Part shown: in pieces, positions 1 through 5,606 of the stretch
Numbering within the stretch: the stretch's first letter is position 1
Layout: each line of letters opens with the position of its first letter
NCBI GenBank assembly: GCA_023249935.1
Contig: JAHFBQ010000053.1
Location: 1 to 6,892 of the forward strand
Direction: 5' to 3'
Length of the DNA stretch: 6,892 nucleotides
Origin: a bacterium
GTDB taxonomy: Bacteria; Babelota; Babeliae; Babelales; RVW-14
Notes under the pieces: model-generated
Database searches by the model: none
What the model was told of the DNA's origin: nothing
Seen by the model: only the letters and a program-made list of their open reading frames with translations
Made by a program: the position numbers and the translations under genes

Positions 1-341
1 AAGAATTGGGTGCAGATTTACAGTTAGTTGGCGATGATGTTTTTGTGACCAATGCTGATCGTATTCAGGTTGGTATTGAGAAAGGTATAGCCAATACTGT
101 TTTGGTAAAACCAAACCAAATTGGTACAGTTACCGAGACATTGGCGGCAATCGCTATAGCCAAGGAGCATGAATACGGGGTTGTGGTTTCTCATAGATCT
201 GGTGAAACGAATGACGATTTTATCGTTGATCTTGCTGTTGGCTCAAACGCTGGACAGCTTAAAGCCGGCGCGCCAGTGCGTGGCGAGCGGGTAGCGAAGT
301 ATAATCGTATGCTTGCTATTGAGCGGGAGTGTTTGCTTTAG
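1..341 (+). CDS. eno: Enolase, C-terminal part (5' end outside window)
   Basis: This is the last quarter of phosphopyruvate hydratase, the cytoplasmic glycolytic enzyme that converts 2-phosphoglycerate to phosphoenolpyruvate. The reading frame is open from base 3, so the gene begins outside the window; the TTG at base 6 is an internal Leu codon, not a start. About 112 of the usual ~430 residues are present. The enolase signature VKPNQIGTVTET is visible, and its Lys (bases 108-110) is the expected catalytic base. It is followed by SHRSGET, whose His and Ser contact substrate in the family, and by GQLKAG with the second active-site Lys. The C-terminus RVAKYNRMLAIERE is typical of the family. 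Nothing suggests decay. The last 26 bp overlap the 3' end of the opposing transporter gene, and no terminator hairpin was found at the junction. Confidence 0.97.
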   Translation, partial: ELGADLQLVGDDVFVTNADRIQVGIEKGIANTVLVKPNQIGTVTETLAAIAIAKEHEYGVVVSHRSGETNDDFIVDLAVGSNAGQLKAGAPVRGERVAKYNRMLAIERECLL

Positions 342-1488
342 CTTCCATGTTCCAGAGTAAAAGAGAACTAATTATTGTTACCGTAATACTGAGCATAAAA
401 ATATACTCATGAGCGCTGTATTCCCAGATAAAACCACACAATGCTCCACCGATAATTTGTGCAAGCCCCATGCTTGCATAGACCATGCCTATAGATGATC
501 CCTGGCGTCGTTTTGGGGCTAGCTCAAGCGCAAAAGCTCGCTGACCAGTATCGGCGAGAGCAAGAGATACTCCATAGGCTACGAAAAGAATCCAAAGCTG
601 CACAGGTGTTTTTGCAAACCAGAAACCAGTCATGGTTAGCCCATAAAAAAGATAACCAGCAAGGACGCACATTTTTTTGTTGGTCATATCGATAATTGCT
701 CCAGCAGGTGCAGCGCAAAGGGCATGAATGAGATTAAAGGTGACATACATAAGTAGTGCATTTTGGACGGGAGAAAAAATAGTAGAAAAATCATGAACTC
801 GCAGCATGAGAAACATGTAGCTGATTGAGCCAAGGTGAAAAATGCTGTTAATAATCGAAAATTTTTTAGCAGTACTTGGCAATGGGCCCCAAGCCATAGA
901 TTCATCAGTATGAATTTTGGCTGGTTCTTGAACAAATATAAGGGGGATAAGGGCAGTAAGTCCGATGACGGTGGCTAGCCCAACTATGATTTTTAGATCG
1001 AATTTGTAAAGCCACATGAGTAAAAAAACCAGTAATGAGCCTATGGTGGCACCAATATTGTCAAATGAGCGGACAATGCCAAGACTTTTTGCAACTGACG
1101 AGGGCGTGGATTGTGCAATGATGACATCGCGGGGCGAGGTGCGGATACCTTTGCCGATACGTTCTAGGCCTATGAATAAAAGAATGTGCTGCCAGGATTG
1201 TGCCAAAATCAAGGCACCCTTAAAAATTGCTGAAGTGAAGTAACCAAGAAAAACAAAAGGTTTTCGTCGATTAACATGGTCAGAAAATGCACCAAAAACA
1301 AACTTGAGCAGGTGAGTGAGGCCGTCGCGTACGCCACCGATGATGCCTATTGAAATACCGCTTCCCCCAAGGTTTTTTATAAGTATTGGCAGGATTGGTG
1401 CAATGATCTCGCTGCTTATGTCGTTAAGTAGGCTAACAAGACCGAGAAGCCAAATATTTTTTGGTAATTTTTTTGGTGGCATGTTCAT
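316..1488 (-). CDS. MFS transporter, MJ1317-like
   Basis: This is a 390-residue inner-membrane protein of the major facilitator superfamily, close to the usual ~400 residues with 12 membrane helices; many hydrophobic segments are visible. The N-terminus LLNDISSEIIAPILPILI matches the first helix of MJ1317-like carriers. The loop 2-3 motif A is present as GAFSDHVNRRKP (residues 66-77), and a weaker copy, GAIIDMTNKK (263-272), lies in the second half. RIGKGIRTSPRD (110-121) and LADTGQRAFALELAP (311-325) are also characteristic of this subgroup. The substrate cannot be read from the sequence; a drug or metabolite is possible. The start at 1488 is chosen because AGGAGA sits 4 nt upstream; an in-frame ATG at 1527 would add 13 residues but lacks a good ribosome site. 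The gene stands alone, convergent with enolase and separated from the upstream archease-like gene by a long hairpin. Confidence 0.9.
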   Translation of the reverse strand: MNMPPKKLPKNIWLLGLVSLLNDISSEIIAPILPILIKNLGGSGISIGIIGGVRDGLTHLLKFVFGAFSDHVNRRKPFVFLGYFTSAIFKGALILAQSWQHILLFIGLERIGKGIRTSPRDVIIAQSTPSSVAKSLGIVRSFDNIGATIGSLLVFLLMWLYKFDLKIIVGLATVIGLTALIPLIFVQEPAKIHTDESMAWGPLPSTAKKFSIINSIFHLGSISYMFLMLRVHDFSTIFSPVQNALLMYVTFNLIHALCAAPAGAIIDMTNKKMCVLAGYLFYGLTMTGFWFAKTPVQLWILFVAYGVSLALADTGQRAFALELAPKRRQGSSIGMVYASMGLAQIIGGALCGFIWEYSAHEYIFMLSITVTIISSLLLWNMEAKANTPAQ

Positions 1489-1492
1489 TATT

Positions 1493-1498
1493 TCTCCT
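1493..1498 (-). promoter_or_regulatory. Ribosome binding site that sets the MFS start
   Basis: On the minus strand AGGAGA is followed by AATA and then ATG at 1488. The site supports this start over the in-frame ATG at 1527, which lies upstream of it. A second in-frame ATG at 1482 is 10 nt away and could also be used. Confidence 0.7.
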
Positions 1499-1597
1499 GA
1501 GTAATGCAGGGTACGCAATCGGTTCAAGAGTAAAATGAATGTTTGTATGGCCGCTATGGATTTAGAAAAAGTGGGGGTTAGTTAGCTTGAGTGCGAA

Positions 1598-1639
1598 ATA
1601 AAGCATCATAGCAAGAAGTATCTTGCTATGATGCTTTAT
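1598..1639 (-). terminator. 19-bp perfect hairpin downstream of the archease-like gene
   Basis: The arms at 1598-1616 and 1621-1639 are exact inverted repeats (19 bp) around a 4-nt loop (AGTA on the plus strand). The stem begins 4 bp beyond the stop codon of the archease-like gene, which fits a transcription terminator for that minus-strand gene. On the minus strand the stem runs out through TTTAT into TTCGC, so the U-tract is short and interrupted. It may instead act in mRNA 3'-end protection, or attenuate readthrough into the MFS gene about 110 bp on. The remaining leader (1489-1597) shows no convincing promoter. Confidence 0.6.
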
Positions 1640-1643
1640 AAAA

Positions 1644-2048
1644 TTAAATGTTAAATTCTATCGAGACGGTCATCCAGCCATCTTTATGTTCGATATGGGC
1701 ATCTTTAAGGGAAGTTGATTTCAATATTTGACCAAAGCTATCCGCTATATGGCCTTCTAGTACACCAATAAGATGGTGATGCGAGACTTCATGAATTACA
1801 AATGTATGATAATGAGCCTTGTGTAAATTGGTCCATTTGATTGTATTTGATAGCAGCTCGGTAAGAAGGTGTCCCATGTCTTTGCCCTTGAGGTCCAGGT
1901 TGACTATGGGAGCCACCGAATTACTGCGTATCGGTTTTATGAAATCAAAAAGAGCATGAACACTTTCTTCAAAAAGGCCTGGTTCAGATTTCGCTTTGAC
2001 AGTAAGTATTGCCTTGGAAGCGTGTGTGCGCCATTGGTGTGAATTCAT
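1644..2048 (-). CDS. Archease-like protein with altered active-site residues
   Basis: This is a 134-residue soluble protein with no signal peptide or membrane segment. The order of blocks matches the archease family, which activates the RNA ligase RtcB. There is an N-terminal strand with a THASK segment where the family has HTAD (residues 8-12), then helix LFEESVHALFDFI (25-37). Next come LDLKGKDMGHLLTELLSNTI (51-70), as in the family's D.E.LL..WL.ELL stretch, a GEP-like turn LEGHIADS (97-104) and ILKSTSLKDAHI (108-119), where the family has VKAVTYH. The end is GWMTVSIEFNI. The length is near the usual ~140. The Asp of HTAD is Lys12, the TYH motif is SLK (113-115), and the final Asp is Asn133, so canonical metal-dependent activation looks impaired. 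No rtcB is in the window. ATG at 2048 has AAAGGAGA six bases upstream. The family assignment rests on pattern matching by eye. Confidence 0.6.
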   Translation of the reverse strand: MNSHQWRTHASKAILTVKAKSEPGLFEESVHALFDFIKPIRSNSVAPIVNLDLKGKDMGHLLTELLSNTIKWTNLHKAHYHTFVIHEVSHHHLIGVLEGHIADSFGQILKSTSLKDAHIEHKDGWMTVSIEFNI

Positions 2049-2103
2049 GGGTATCTCCTTTCATTCCGGGTTCATTGACTGCCAGATTTTTTTTTGATTA
2101 GGA

Positions 2104-2132
2104 TTGGTTAGTGTATCGATGAAATCTATACT
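2104..2132 (+). promoter_or_regulatory. Candidate promoter for the secreted-protein unit
   Basis: TTGGTT (2104-2109) and TATACT (2127-2132) are 17 bp apart. The -10 matches the consensus at 5 of 6 positions and the -35 is weak. Transcription would start near 2139, leaving a leader of about 47 nt before the ATG at 2186. The rest of the 137-bp divergent region (2049-2185) holds a run of nine T residues (about 2087-2095) and the two ribosome sites. Confidence 0.45.
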
Positions 2133-2139
2133 CTGGCAA
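2110..2139 (-). promoter_or_regulatory. Candidate promoter for the archease-like gene
   Basis: Reading the minus strand, TTGCCA (2139-2134) and TACACT (2115-2110) are separated by 18 bp. They match the sigma-70 -35 element at 5 of 6 positions and the -10 element at 4 of 6. Transcription would begin near 2103, giving a leader of about 55 nt before the ATG at 2048. The site overlaps the candidate rightward promoter. Confidence 0.35.
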
Positions 2140-2185
2140 ATAATTGATGAGAATTTGTTTGCGGGGAATATGAAAGGAGACTGTA

Positions 2186-2995
2186 ATGCGTTATGTAAGT
2201 CTGTGCAAGCTGCCACTATTCATGGCAATGGCGATGCTGACATTCTGCTGTCAAGGTAATCTTAATGCGGAAAAGGATTCCGAAGACCTTGAAGAGGCGC
2301 TTATGATGAAGCTCTTAGAGAAGCGTGCAAAGAAGCGAACCGATGATGATAAGCCATCGCGCTTTGATAAGTCAGATTTGAAATCGCTCAAAGATGATAA
2401 ATCAGAAATTTCTATCACGGTGGTGAATGATATCAAAGGGATGATGAAAGAGCCTGTGCTTGAGTTGTTGGCTACTAGCGAATTGAGCTCTTGGTCAGAT
2501 CTTGCTGATAGAGTAAGTAAGGCAAAAAAATCGATAGAAATTTTTGAAGTTAAATATCGTAGTGAATTAGCCTCTGGTGGGAAAGCTGCTACACCCGCCG
2601 CACCTATGGCGATGCCTGGTGCAACTGTAATGCCTGGGGCGGTTACAATGCCTGGCGCAATGCCCGCAGTCAAGCCTGTTGGTATGCCTGGAGCGGTTAC
2701 AATGCCGGGCGCAATGCCGGGTGCTAAGCCTGCGGGAATGCCTGGAGTAATGCCTACTGTTAAACCTGTTGGTATGCCAGGTGTTAAGCCTGCTGTTAAA
2801 GCGGCCGCAGCAGATGATGATGACGATGATGATGAAGATGAAACACCGGCTAAGCCAGTAATGAAGCCAGCTATGAAGCCGGCGGGAATGCCAGGTCTTG
2901 GTGGTATGCCAGGTGCAATGCCTATGGCTCAGCCAGCGGGTATGCCTGGAGTTGCTCCTGCCGCAGTAGTGGGCGGTATGCCCATGGCGAGATAA
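2186..2995 (+). CDS. Secreted Met-Pro-Gly repeat protein with Asp-rich block
   Basis: I do not recognise a family for this 269-residue protein. Residues 1-28 look like a signal peptide: a short basic start, a hydrophobic core LPLFMAMAMLTF, and probable cleavage after NLNA. The Cys pair 21-22 is not in a canonical lipobox, so a lipoprotein is less likely. Residues 29-130 are charged and probably helical (LEEALMMKLLEKRAKKR, then VLELLATSELSSWSDLADRV), a plausible folded head. From residue 138 the chain is low complexity, rich in Met, Pro, Gly, Ala and Lys-Pro, with 11 MPG triplets spaced mainly 4, 6, 8 or 12 residues apart. A block of seven Asp (210-216) then EDE interrupts them. Such a tail should be extended and outside the cytoplasm. 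AAAGGAGA lies six bases before the ATG. The propeller gene begins 25 bp after the stop, so the two are probably cotranscribed. Alternatives include an adhesin, a cell-surface linker or a metal-binding Met-rich tail. Confidence 0.8.
   Translation: MRYVSLCKLPLFMAMAMLTFCCQGNLNAEKDSEDLEEALMMKLLEKRAKKRTDDDKPSRFDKSDLKSLKDDKSEISITVVNDIKGMMKEPVLELLATSELSSWSDLADRVSKAKKSIEIFEVKYRSELASGGKAATPAAPMAMPGATVMPGAVTMPGAMPAVKPVGMPGAVTMPGAMPGAKPAGMPGVMPTVKPVGMPGVKPAVKAAAADDDDDDDEDETPAKPVMKPAMKPAGMPGLGGMPGAMPMAQPAGMPGVAPAAVVGGMPMAR
2612..2950 (+). repeat. Repeats encoding the MPG tail
   Basis: Eleven ATG-CCN-GGN codon triplets occur here, most followed by Ala or Val. Longer units are also duplicated: a stretch of about 36 bases starting at 2630 recurs at 2684 (offset 54 bp) with four substitutions, and AAGCCTGTTGGTATGCC at 2672 recurs at 2762 (offset 90 bp) with one change. 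The tract from 2813 to 2842 encodes seven Asp followed by EDE and separates two repeat clusters. The pattern suggests growth by in-frame duplication, and number polymorphism between strains is likely. Confidence 0.8.
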
Positions 2996-3020
2996 CAAGG
3001 ACTAATTTGAGGATTGTAGT

Positions 3021-4283
3021 ATGAAGACAACGATGAAGAACGTCATAAGCGGTCTGATACTGGCATTTGCTGTTATTAGTGTTTGTCAGTCTAAAAACAA
3101 TCTTGCGCGGTTGCGTGAGACTCGCTCACTGTATCCCTATCTAAGAATAAGAAACTGGGGGACGTTTGCTGATGGGGCAAGCGATCGGCTGAGAGCGTTG
3201 GCATGGCATCCAACTGAGCAATGCTTTGCTATTGCTGGAGGGCCTCGATCTACGTTAGCTCAATTAAGGCTGTATTCGGTTGTTGGAGATTCAACAGGGG
3301 CTCGTATGGAGCCTGTTACAAGTGTAGATGTTGAGAGTTCTGGGCATGATACGTCATATCAAGCAAATGCTTTGGCATGGAATGCAGCGGGCACCTATCT
3401 GGGTGTTGGTTCTAATGGAACAGCTACTAAGCAATTTCGAGTGTATTCGTATGCCAATAACACACTGACTGAATCTATCTCTGTGAATTGGAATACTACC
3501 ACGGCTGGTGTAGTAAATACTGTCTCATGGCATCCTGGTGGCAAATATGTGGCAATTGGAGGTACTGGGCAGGCAAGCAGTTATCAAGTAATTGTTTATG
3601 CGGTTGATGCCATAACGCCGCAGCTTACGGCGGTTGTTGGTCTAAAGCTTGGTACGAGTTCGACCGTTTATTCTGTCGCATGGGATGCAACGGGTAACTA
3701 TTTAGCTGTTGGTTGTGGTCAGGAATCAACGGGGAAGGCCGCATTGCAGATGTATCAATTTACCGATGGTGGGTTGTTTGGGAGCTATGCGTTAACGCAA
3801 AAAAGTACCTATGATTTTGGTGGGTCTTCAGCGTATGTTAAAGATGTTGCTTGGTCGCCAAATGGGACCTATCTTGCGGTTGGCGGATATGTTGGCACTG
3901 GAACGTATGAGTTGATGCTATTTAAAGCTCAGAGTGGTGCTTTAGCAATGGTAAGTGGTTCAGAGGTAGATTTTGGAGCGCCGAATGAATTTGGCTATGG
4001 TACTGTGTTTGTGAATACGCTTGCATGGGATCCAGAGGGAACTTATTTACTTGTTGGTGGACGTGGGCAAACATCGCAGCAGCAGGCGATCATGTATCAA
4101 TTAGAGAACGATACATTAACACCCCGCAGAGGATCGCAAATTAAGTTTGGTACTGCAGATGCTACAAGTGTTGCGGCCCTTGCTTGGCAACCATCAAGGC
4201 AATTTGTGTTAATCGGCGGTTACTCGGCAAGTAATAGCAAAGAACTGTGGCTTGCAGAGTTTTTGACAGCAAAGCCGAGCTAG
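3021..4283 (+). CDS. Secreted WD40-like seven-repeat beta-propeller protein
   Basis: This 420-residue protein starts with a signal peptide (basic MKTTMKN, core VISGLILAFAVISV, probable cleavage near residues 23-25), so it should act outside the cytoplasm. Seven copies of an xLAWxPxGxYLAVGG motif follow, with the Trp at 62, 120, 170, 221, 278, 336 and 389, spaced 50-58 residues. Each ends in a hydrophobic strand such as QLRLYSV, QFRVYSY or ELMLFKA. This is the count expected for a closed seven-bladed propeller of the WD40/YVTN type. The terminal Trp-Asp dipeptide of eukaryotic WD40 repeats is replaced by a Tyr- or Phe-containing strand. Blade loops rich in Ser, Thr and Gly suggest a binding platform, not an enzyme, and no catalytic motif was seen. 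A GAGGA ribosome site is seven bases from the ATG. It is second in a unit with the MPG repeat protein and is followed by an intrinsic terminator. The ligand is unknown. Confidence 0.85.
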   Translation: MKTTMKNVISGLILAFAVISVCQSKNNLARLRETRSLYPYLRIRNWGTFADGASDRLRALAWHPTEQCFAIAGGPRSTLAQLRLYSVVGDSTGARMEPVTSVDVESSGHDTSYQANALAWNAAGTYLGVGSNGTATKQFRVYSYANNTLTESISVNWNTTTAGVVNTVSWHPGGKYVAIGGTGQASSYQVIVYAVDAITPQLTAVVGLKLGTSSTVYSVAWDATGNYLAVGCGQESTGKAALQMYQFTDGGLFGSYALTQKSTYDFGGSSAYVKDVAWSPNGTYLAVGGYVGTGTYELMLFKAQSGALAMVSGSEVDFGAPNEFGYGTVFVNTLAWDPEGTYLLVGGRGQTSQQQAIMYQLENDTLTPRRGSQIKFGTADATSVAALAWQPSRQFVLIGGYSASNSKELWLAEFLTAKPS

Positions 4284-4321
4284 TATTTAGTTAATCAGAT
4301 TCAAAGCTTCTACCTAGTCAT

Positions 4322-4350
4322 AAGCCCCGCTCAATCCGGCGGGGCTTTTT
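4322..4350 (+). terminator. Intrinsic terminator of the secreted-protein unit
   Basis: A GC-rich hairpin with arms AAGCCCCGC (4322-4330) and GCGGGGCTT (4339-4347) and an 8-nt loop runs into five T residues (4346-4350). It lies 38 bp after the propeller stop codon and is a textbook rho-independent terminator. Confidence 0.93.
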
Positions 4351-4363
4351 CATTGAATCTGTG

Positions 4364-4369
4364 TATACT
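4364..4369 (+). promoter_or_regulatory. Candidate -10 element for the metallo-hydrolase unit
   Basis: TATACT lies between the terminator and the ATG at 4402, in an AT-rich stretch, and equals the -10 proposed for the secreted-protein unit. A matching -35 is not visible because that spacing falls in the terminator stem, so the assignment is tentative. A promoter is needed here because the terminator isolates this unit. Confidence 0.35.
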
Positions 4370-4401
4370 TTTCCTATCGTTAATAAGAATTAAGGGAAGA
4401 G

Positions 4402-5322
4402 ATGGCAAAGATTGAGTTGATTCAAGTAAAAGGTAGCAGCTTTTTCTGTAGCGGCAGACTTTCGGTTGGTGTGTACAAGCAAGGTGATACCGTCATTCTC
4501 GTGGATAGTGGTATCGATAGTGATACGGCAAAAAATATTGATGCAGCAATAAAAGCAGCTGGCTGTAGTGTTGCTGCAATTATTAATACGCATCATCATC
4601 CTGATCACTGTGGCGGCAATAATTATTTCCAGAAGAAGTACCCTGATCTTAGGATTTTTGCTTCTCAGTTTGAAAGTGTTTTTATAAACAACCCATTCAC
4701 CCATGTACTCTGTTTTTGTAACGCGGCTGCACCGTCTACTGGCCTACGCAATAAATATTTAGAAGCTTCCATTTCAGTTGTTACAAACGTTATCACGCCT
4801 TATGAAGATCAGGTGATTGAGATCAATGGCGAGCAATTTCGCATTGTTACCCTGCCGGGGCATACGTTTGGTTCTATTGGTATCATTACACCGGACAACG
4901 TTTTTTATTGCGGTGATGCGATATTTGGCGAGGACACATTCAATAAGCATGGGGTGCTTTTTTACACAGAGATCCAAAGCTCTTTGGCCTCTTTTGAAAA
5001 AATTACTTGGTTGCAAATTGATGCTACAGTTTTTTATCACGGCGGTATGCTAGCAACTATCAGTGCCACAGCGTCAAAACATGCTCGCAGGATGCTCGAA
5101 ACAAAAGATGTGATTGCTCAAATAATCAATGTTGAAGGCACTGGTCTGCCAATTGATCTCGTGACGCAGAAGATTATGAATATCTATAGAATTCCTCAGA
5201 GTGAAATGAGTTTTGCGCTCACAAGAACGTGTGTAACCGCTTTTATCACGCAGTTAGAACTTGAAAAGAAGATAGAGTTGATTATGCGTGATGGCCTCTT
5301 GTGTGTGATTGAGAAGAAATAA
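4402..5322 (+). CDS. Metallo-beta-lactamase-fold hydrolase with probable winged-helix C-terminus
   Basis: This is a 306-residue cytoplasmic protein without a signal peptide. The MBL core covers about residues 1-220. The metal-binding motif THHHPDHCGGNN gives His64, His66, Asp68 and His69. His154 in LPGHTFGSIG, Asp172 in YCGDAIFGED and His213 in VFYHGG complete a dinuclear zinc or iron site of the glyoxalase II kind, so an active hydrolase is expected. The substrate (thioester, lactone, nucleotide or phosphoester) cannot be told. Residues about 235-306 (IAQIINVEGTGLPIDLVTQKI to GLLCVIEKK) resemble a winged-helix segment, as found at the C-terminus of some MBL hydrolases. No HTxGHxxGS-type departures or missing ligands were seen. 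AAGGGA is four bases before the ATG. The stop overlaps the start of the next gene by one base, implying translational coupling. Confidence 0.9.
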   Translation: MAKIELIQVKGSSFFCSGRLSVGVYKQGDTVILVDSGIDSDTAKNIDAAIKAAGCSVAAIINTHHHPDHCGGNNYFQKKYPDLRIFASQFESVFINNPFTHVLCFCNAAAPSTGLRNKYLEASISVVTNVITPYEDQVIEINGEQFRIVTLPGHTFGSIGIITPDNVFYCGDAIFGEDTFNKHGVLFYTEIQSSLASFEKITWLQIDATVFYHGGMLATISATASKHARRMLETKDVIAQIINVEGTGLPIDLVTQKIMNIYRIPQSEMSFALTRTCVTAFITQLELEKKIELIMRDGLLCVIEKK

Positions 5323-5570
5323 TGGAGGCTATTGTGTACTGTTCTTATTATCAAGCACGTTTTGTCAAAGAAACCACATGGTTTGTTGTGGGTTGTCTTA
5401 AAGCAGAGAGTAATATGGTTTTTGAGCGTGCTACTGACGAAGATCAACAGGTATTTGAATTTTTTGTGTCCCCGTCATTCGAAAAAGAGTTTTTAAGCTT
5501 TATGACCTGTATGGAAGGGTGGGGCTATGTTTCGGAACTTGTAGCACTTCCCAATCGCTTACAGCTATAG
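5322..5570 (+). CDS. Small hypothetical protein coupled to the metallo-hydrolase
   Basis: I do not recognise this 82-residue protein. It has no signal peptide or membrane helix. The first third looks like beta strands (IVYCSYYQARFVKETTWFVVGCL). An acidic turn ATDEDQQ follows, then VFEFFVSPSFEKEFLSFMTCMEGWGYV, which reads as a strand plus an amphipathic helix, ending in ELVALPNRL. Three Cys (7, 25, 58) are scattered without a metal-site spacing. The reality of the gene is supported by its TAATG junction with the hydrolase, the absence of a gap between them, and ordinary amino-acid composition. No strong ribosome site exists, so translation probably depends on termination of the upstream gene. 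A role linked to the hydrolase is likely but inferred only from coupling. Its TAG stop is also the first three bases of a palindromic repeat. Confidence 0.72.
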   Translation: MEAIVYCSYYQARFVKETTWFVVGCLKAESNMVFERATDEDQQVFEFFVSPSFEKEFLSFMTCMEGWGYVSELVALPNRLQL

Positions 5571-5594
5571 ATCCTGGATCAGGTCCGGGATGAC
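5568..5594. repeat. REP-like palindromic intergenic repeat
   Basis: The sequence ATCCTGGA (5571-5578) pairs with TCCGGGAT (5584-5591) with one G-T wobble and is followed by GACA. It resembles the dispersed palindrome TAGATCC...GGGATGACA that I recall as common between genes in Alphaproteobacteria and other bacteria, often tied to REP-associated transposases. It lies between two convergent units. As RNA read rightward it folds into a short hairpin, but no U-tract follows in either direction, so it is at best a weak terminator. Only one copy lies in the window. Confidence 0.6.
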
Positions 5595-5606
5595 AAAAAT
5601 GCCTAA

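Noticed and set aside
495..1504. Plus- and minus-strand frames of 60-85 codons within the transporter gene
   Set aside because: They are shadows of a well-supported membrane protein. None has family motifs, and the membrane protein explains the whole stretch.
2206..2251. Lipoprotein signal in the MPG repeat protein (Cys at residues 21-22)
   Set aside because: The residues before Cys are T-F, and Phe at -1 does not fit a lipobox; cleavage after NLNA is more likely.
2612..2950. Possible CRISPR or tandem-repeat array
   Set aside because: The repeats are in-frame codon repeats of a protein tail with irregular spacing and no unique spacers.
2251..2998. Long open frames on the minus strand across the MPG repeat gene
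   Set aside because: They arise from the repetitive codon pattern of the plus-strand gene. Their translations are His/Arg/Ser/Trp-rich low complexity with no ribosome site, while the plus strand has a signal peptide and a good start.
4390..5053. Antisense and alternate-frame ORFs in the metallo-hydrolase gene
   Set aside because: The hydrolase frame has all the metal-site motifs; the others lack ribosome sites and recognisable domains.
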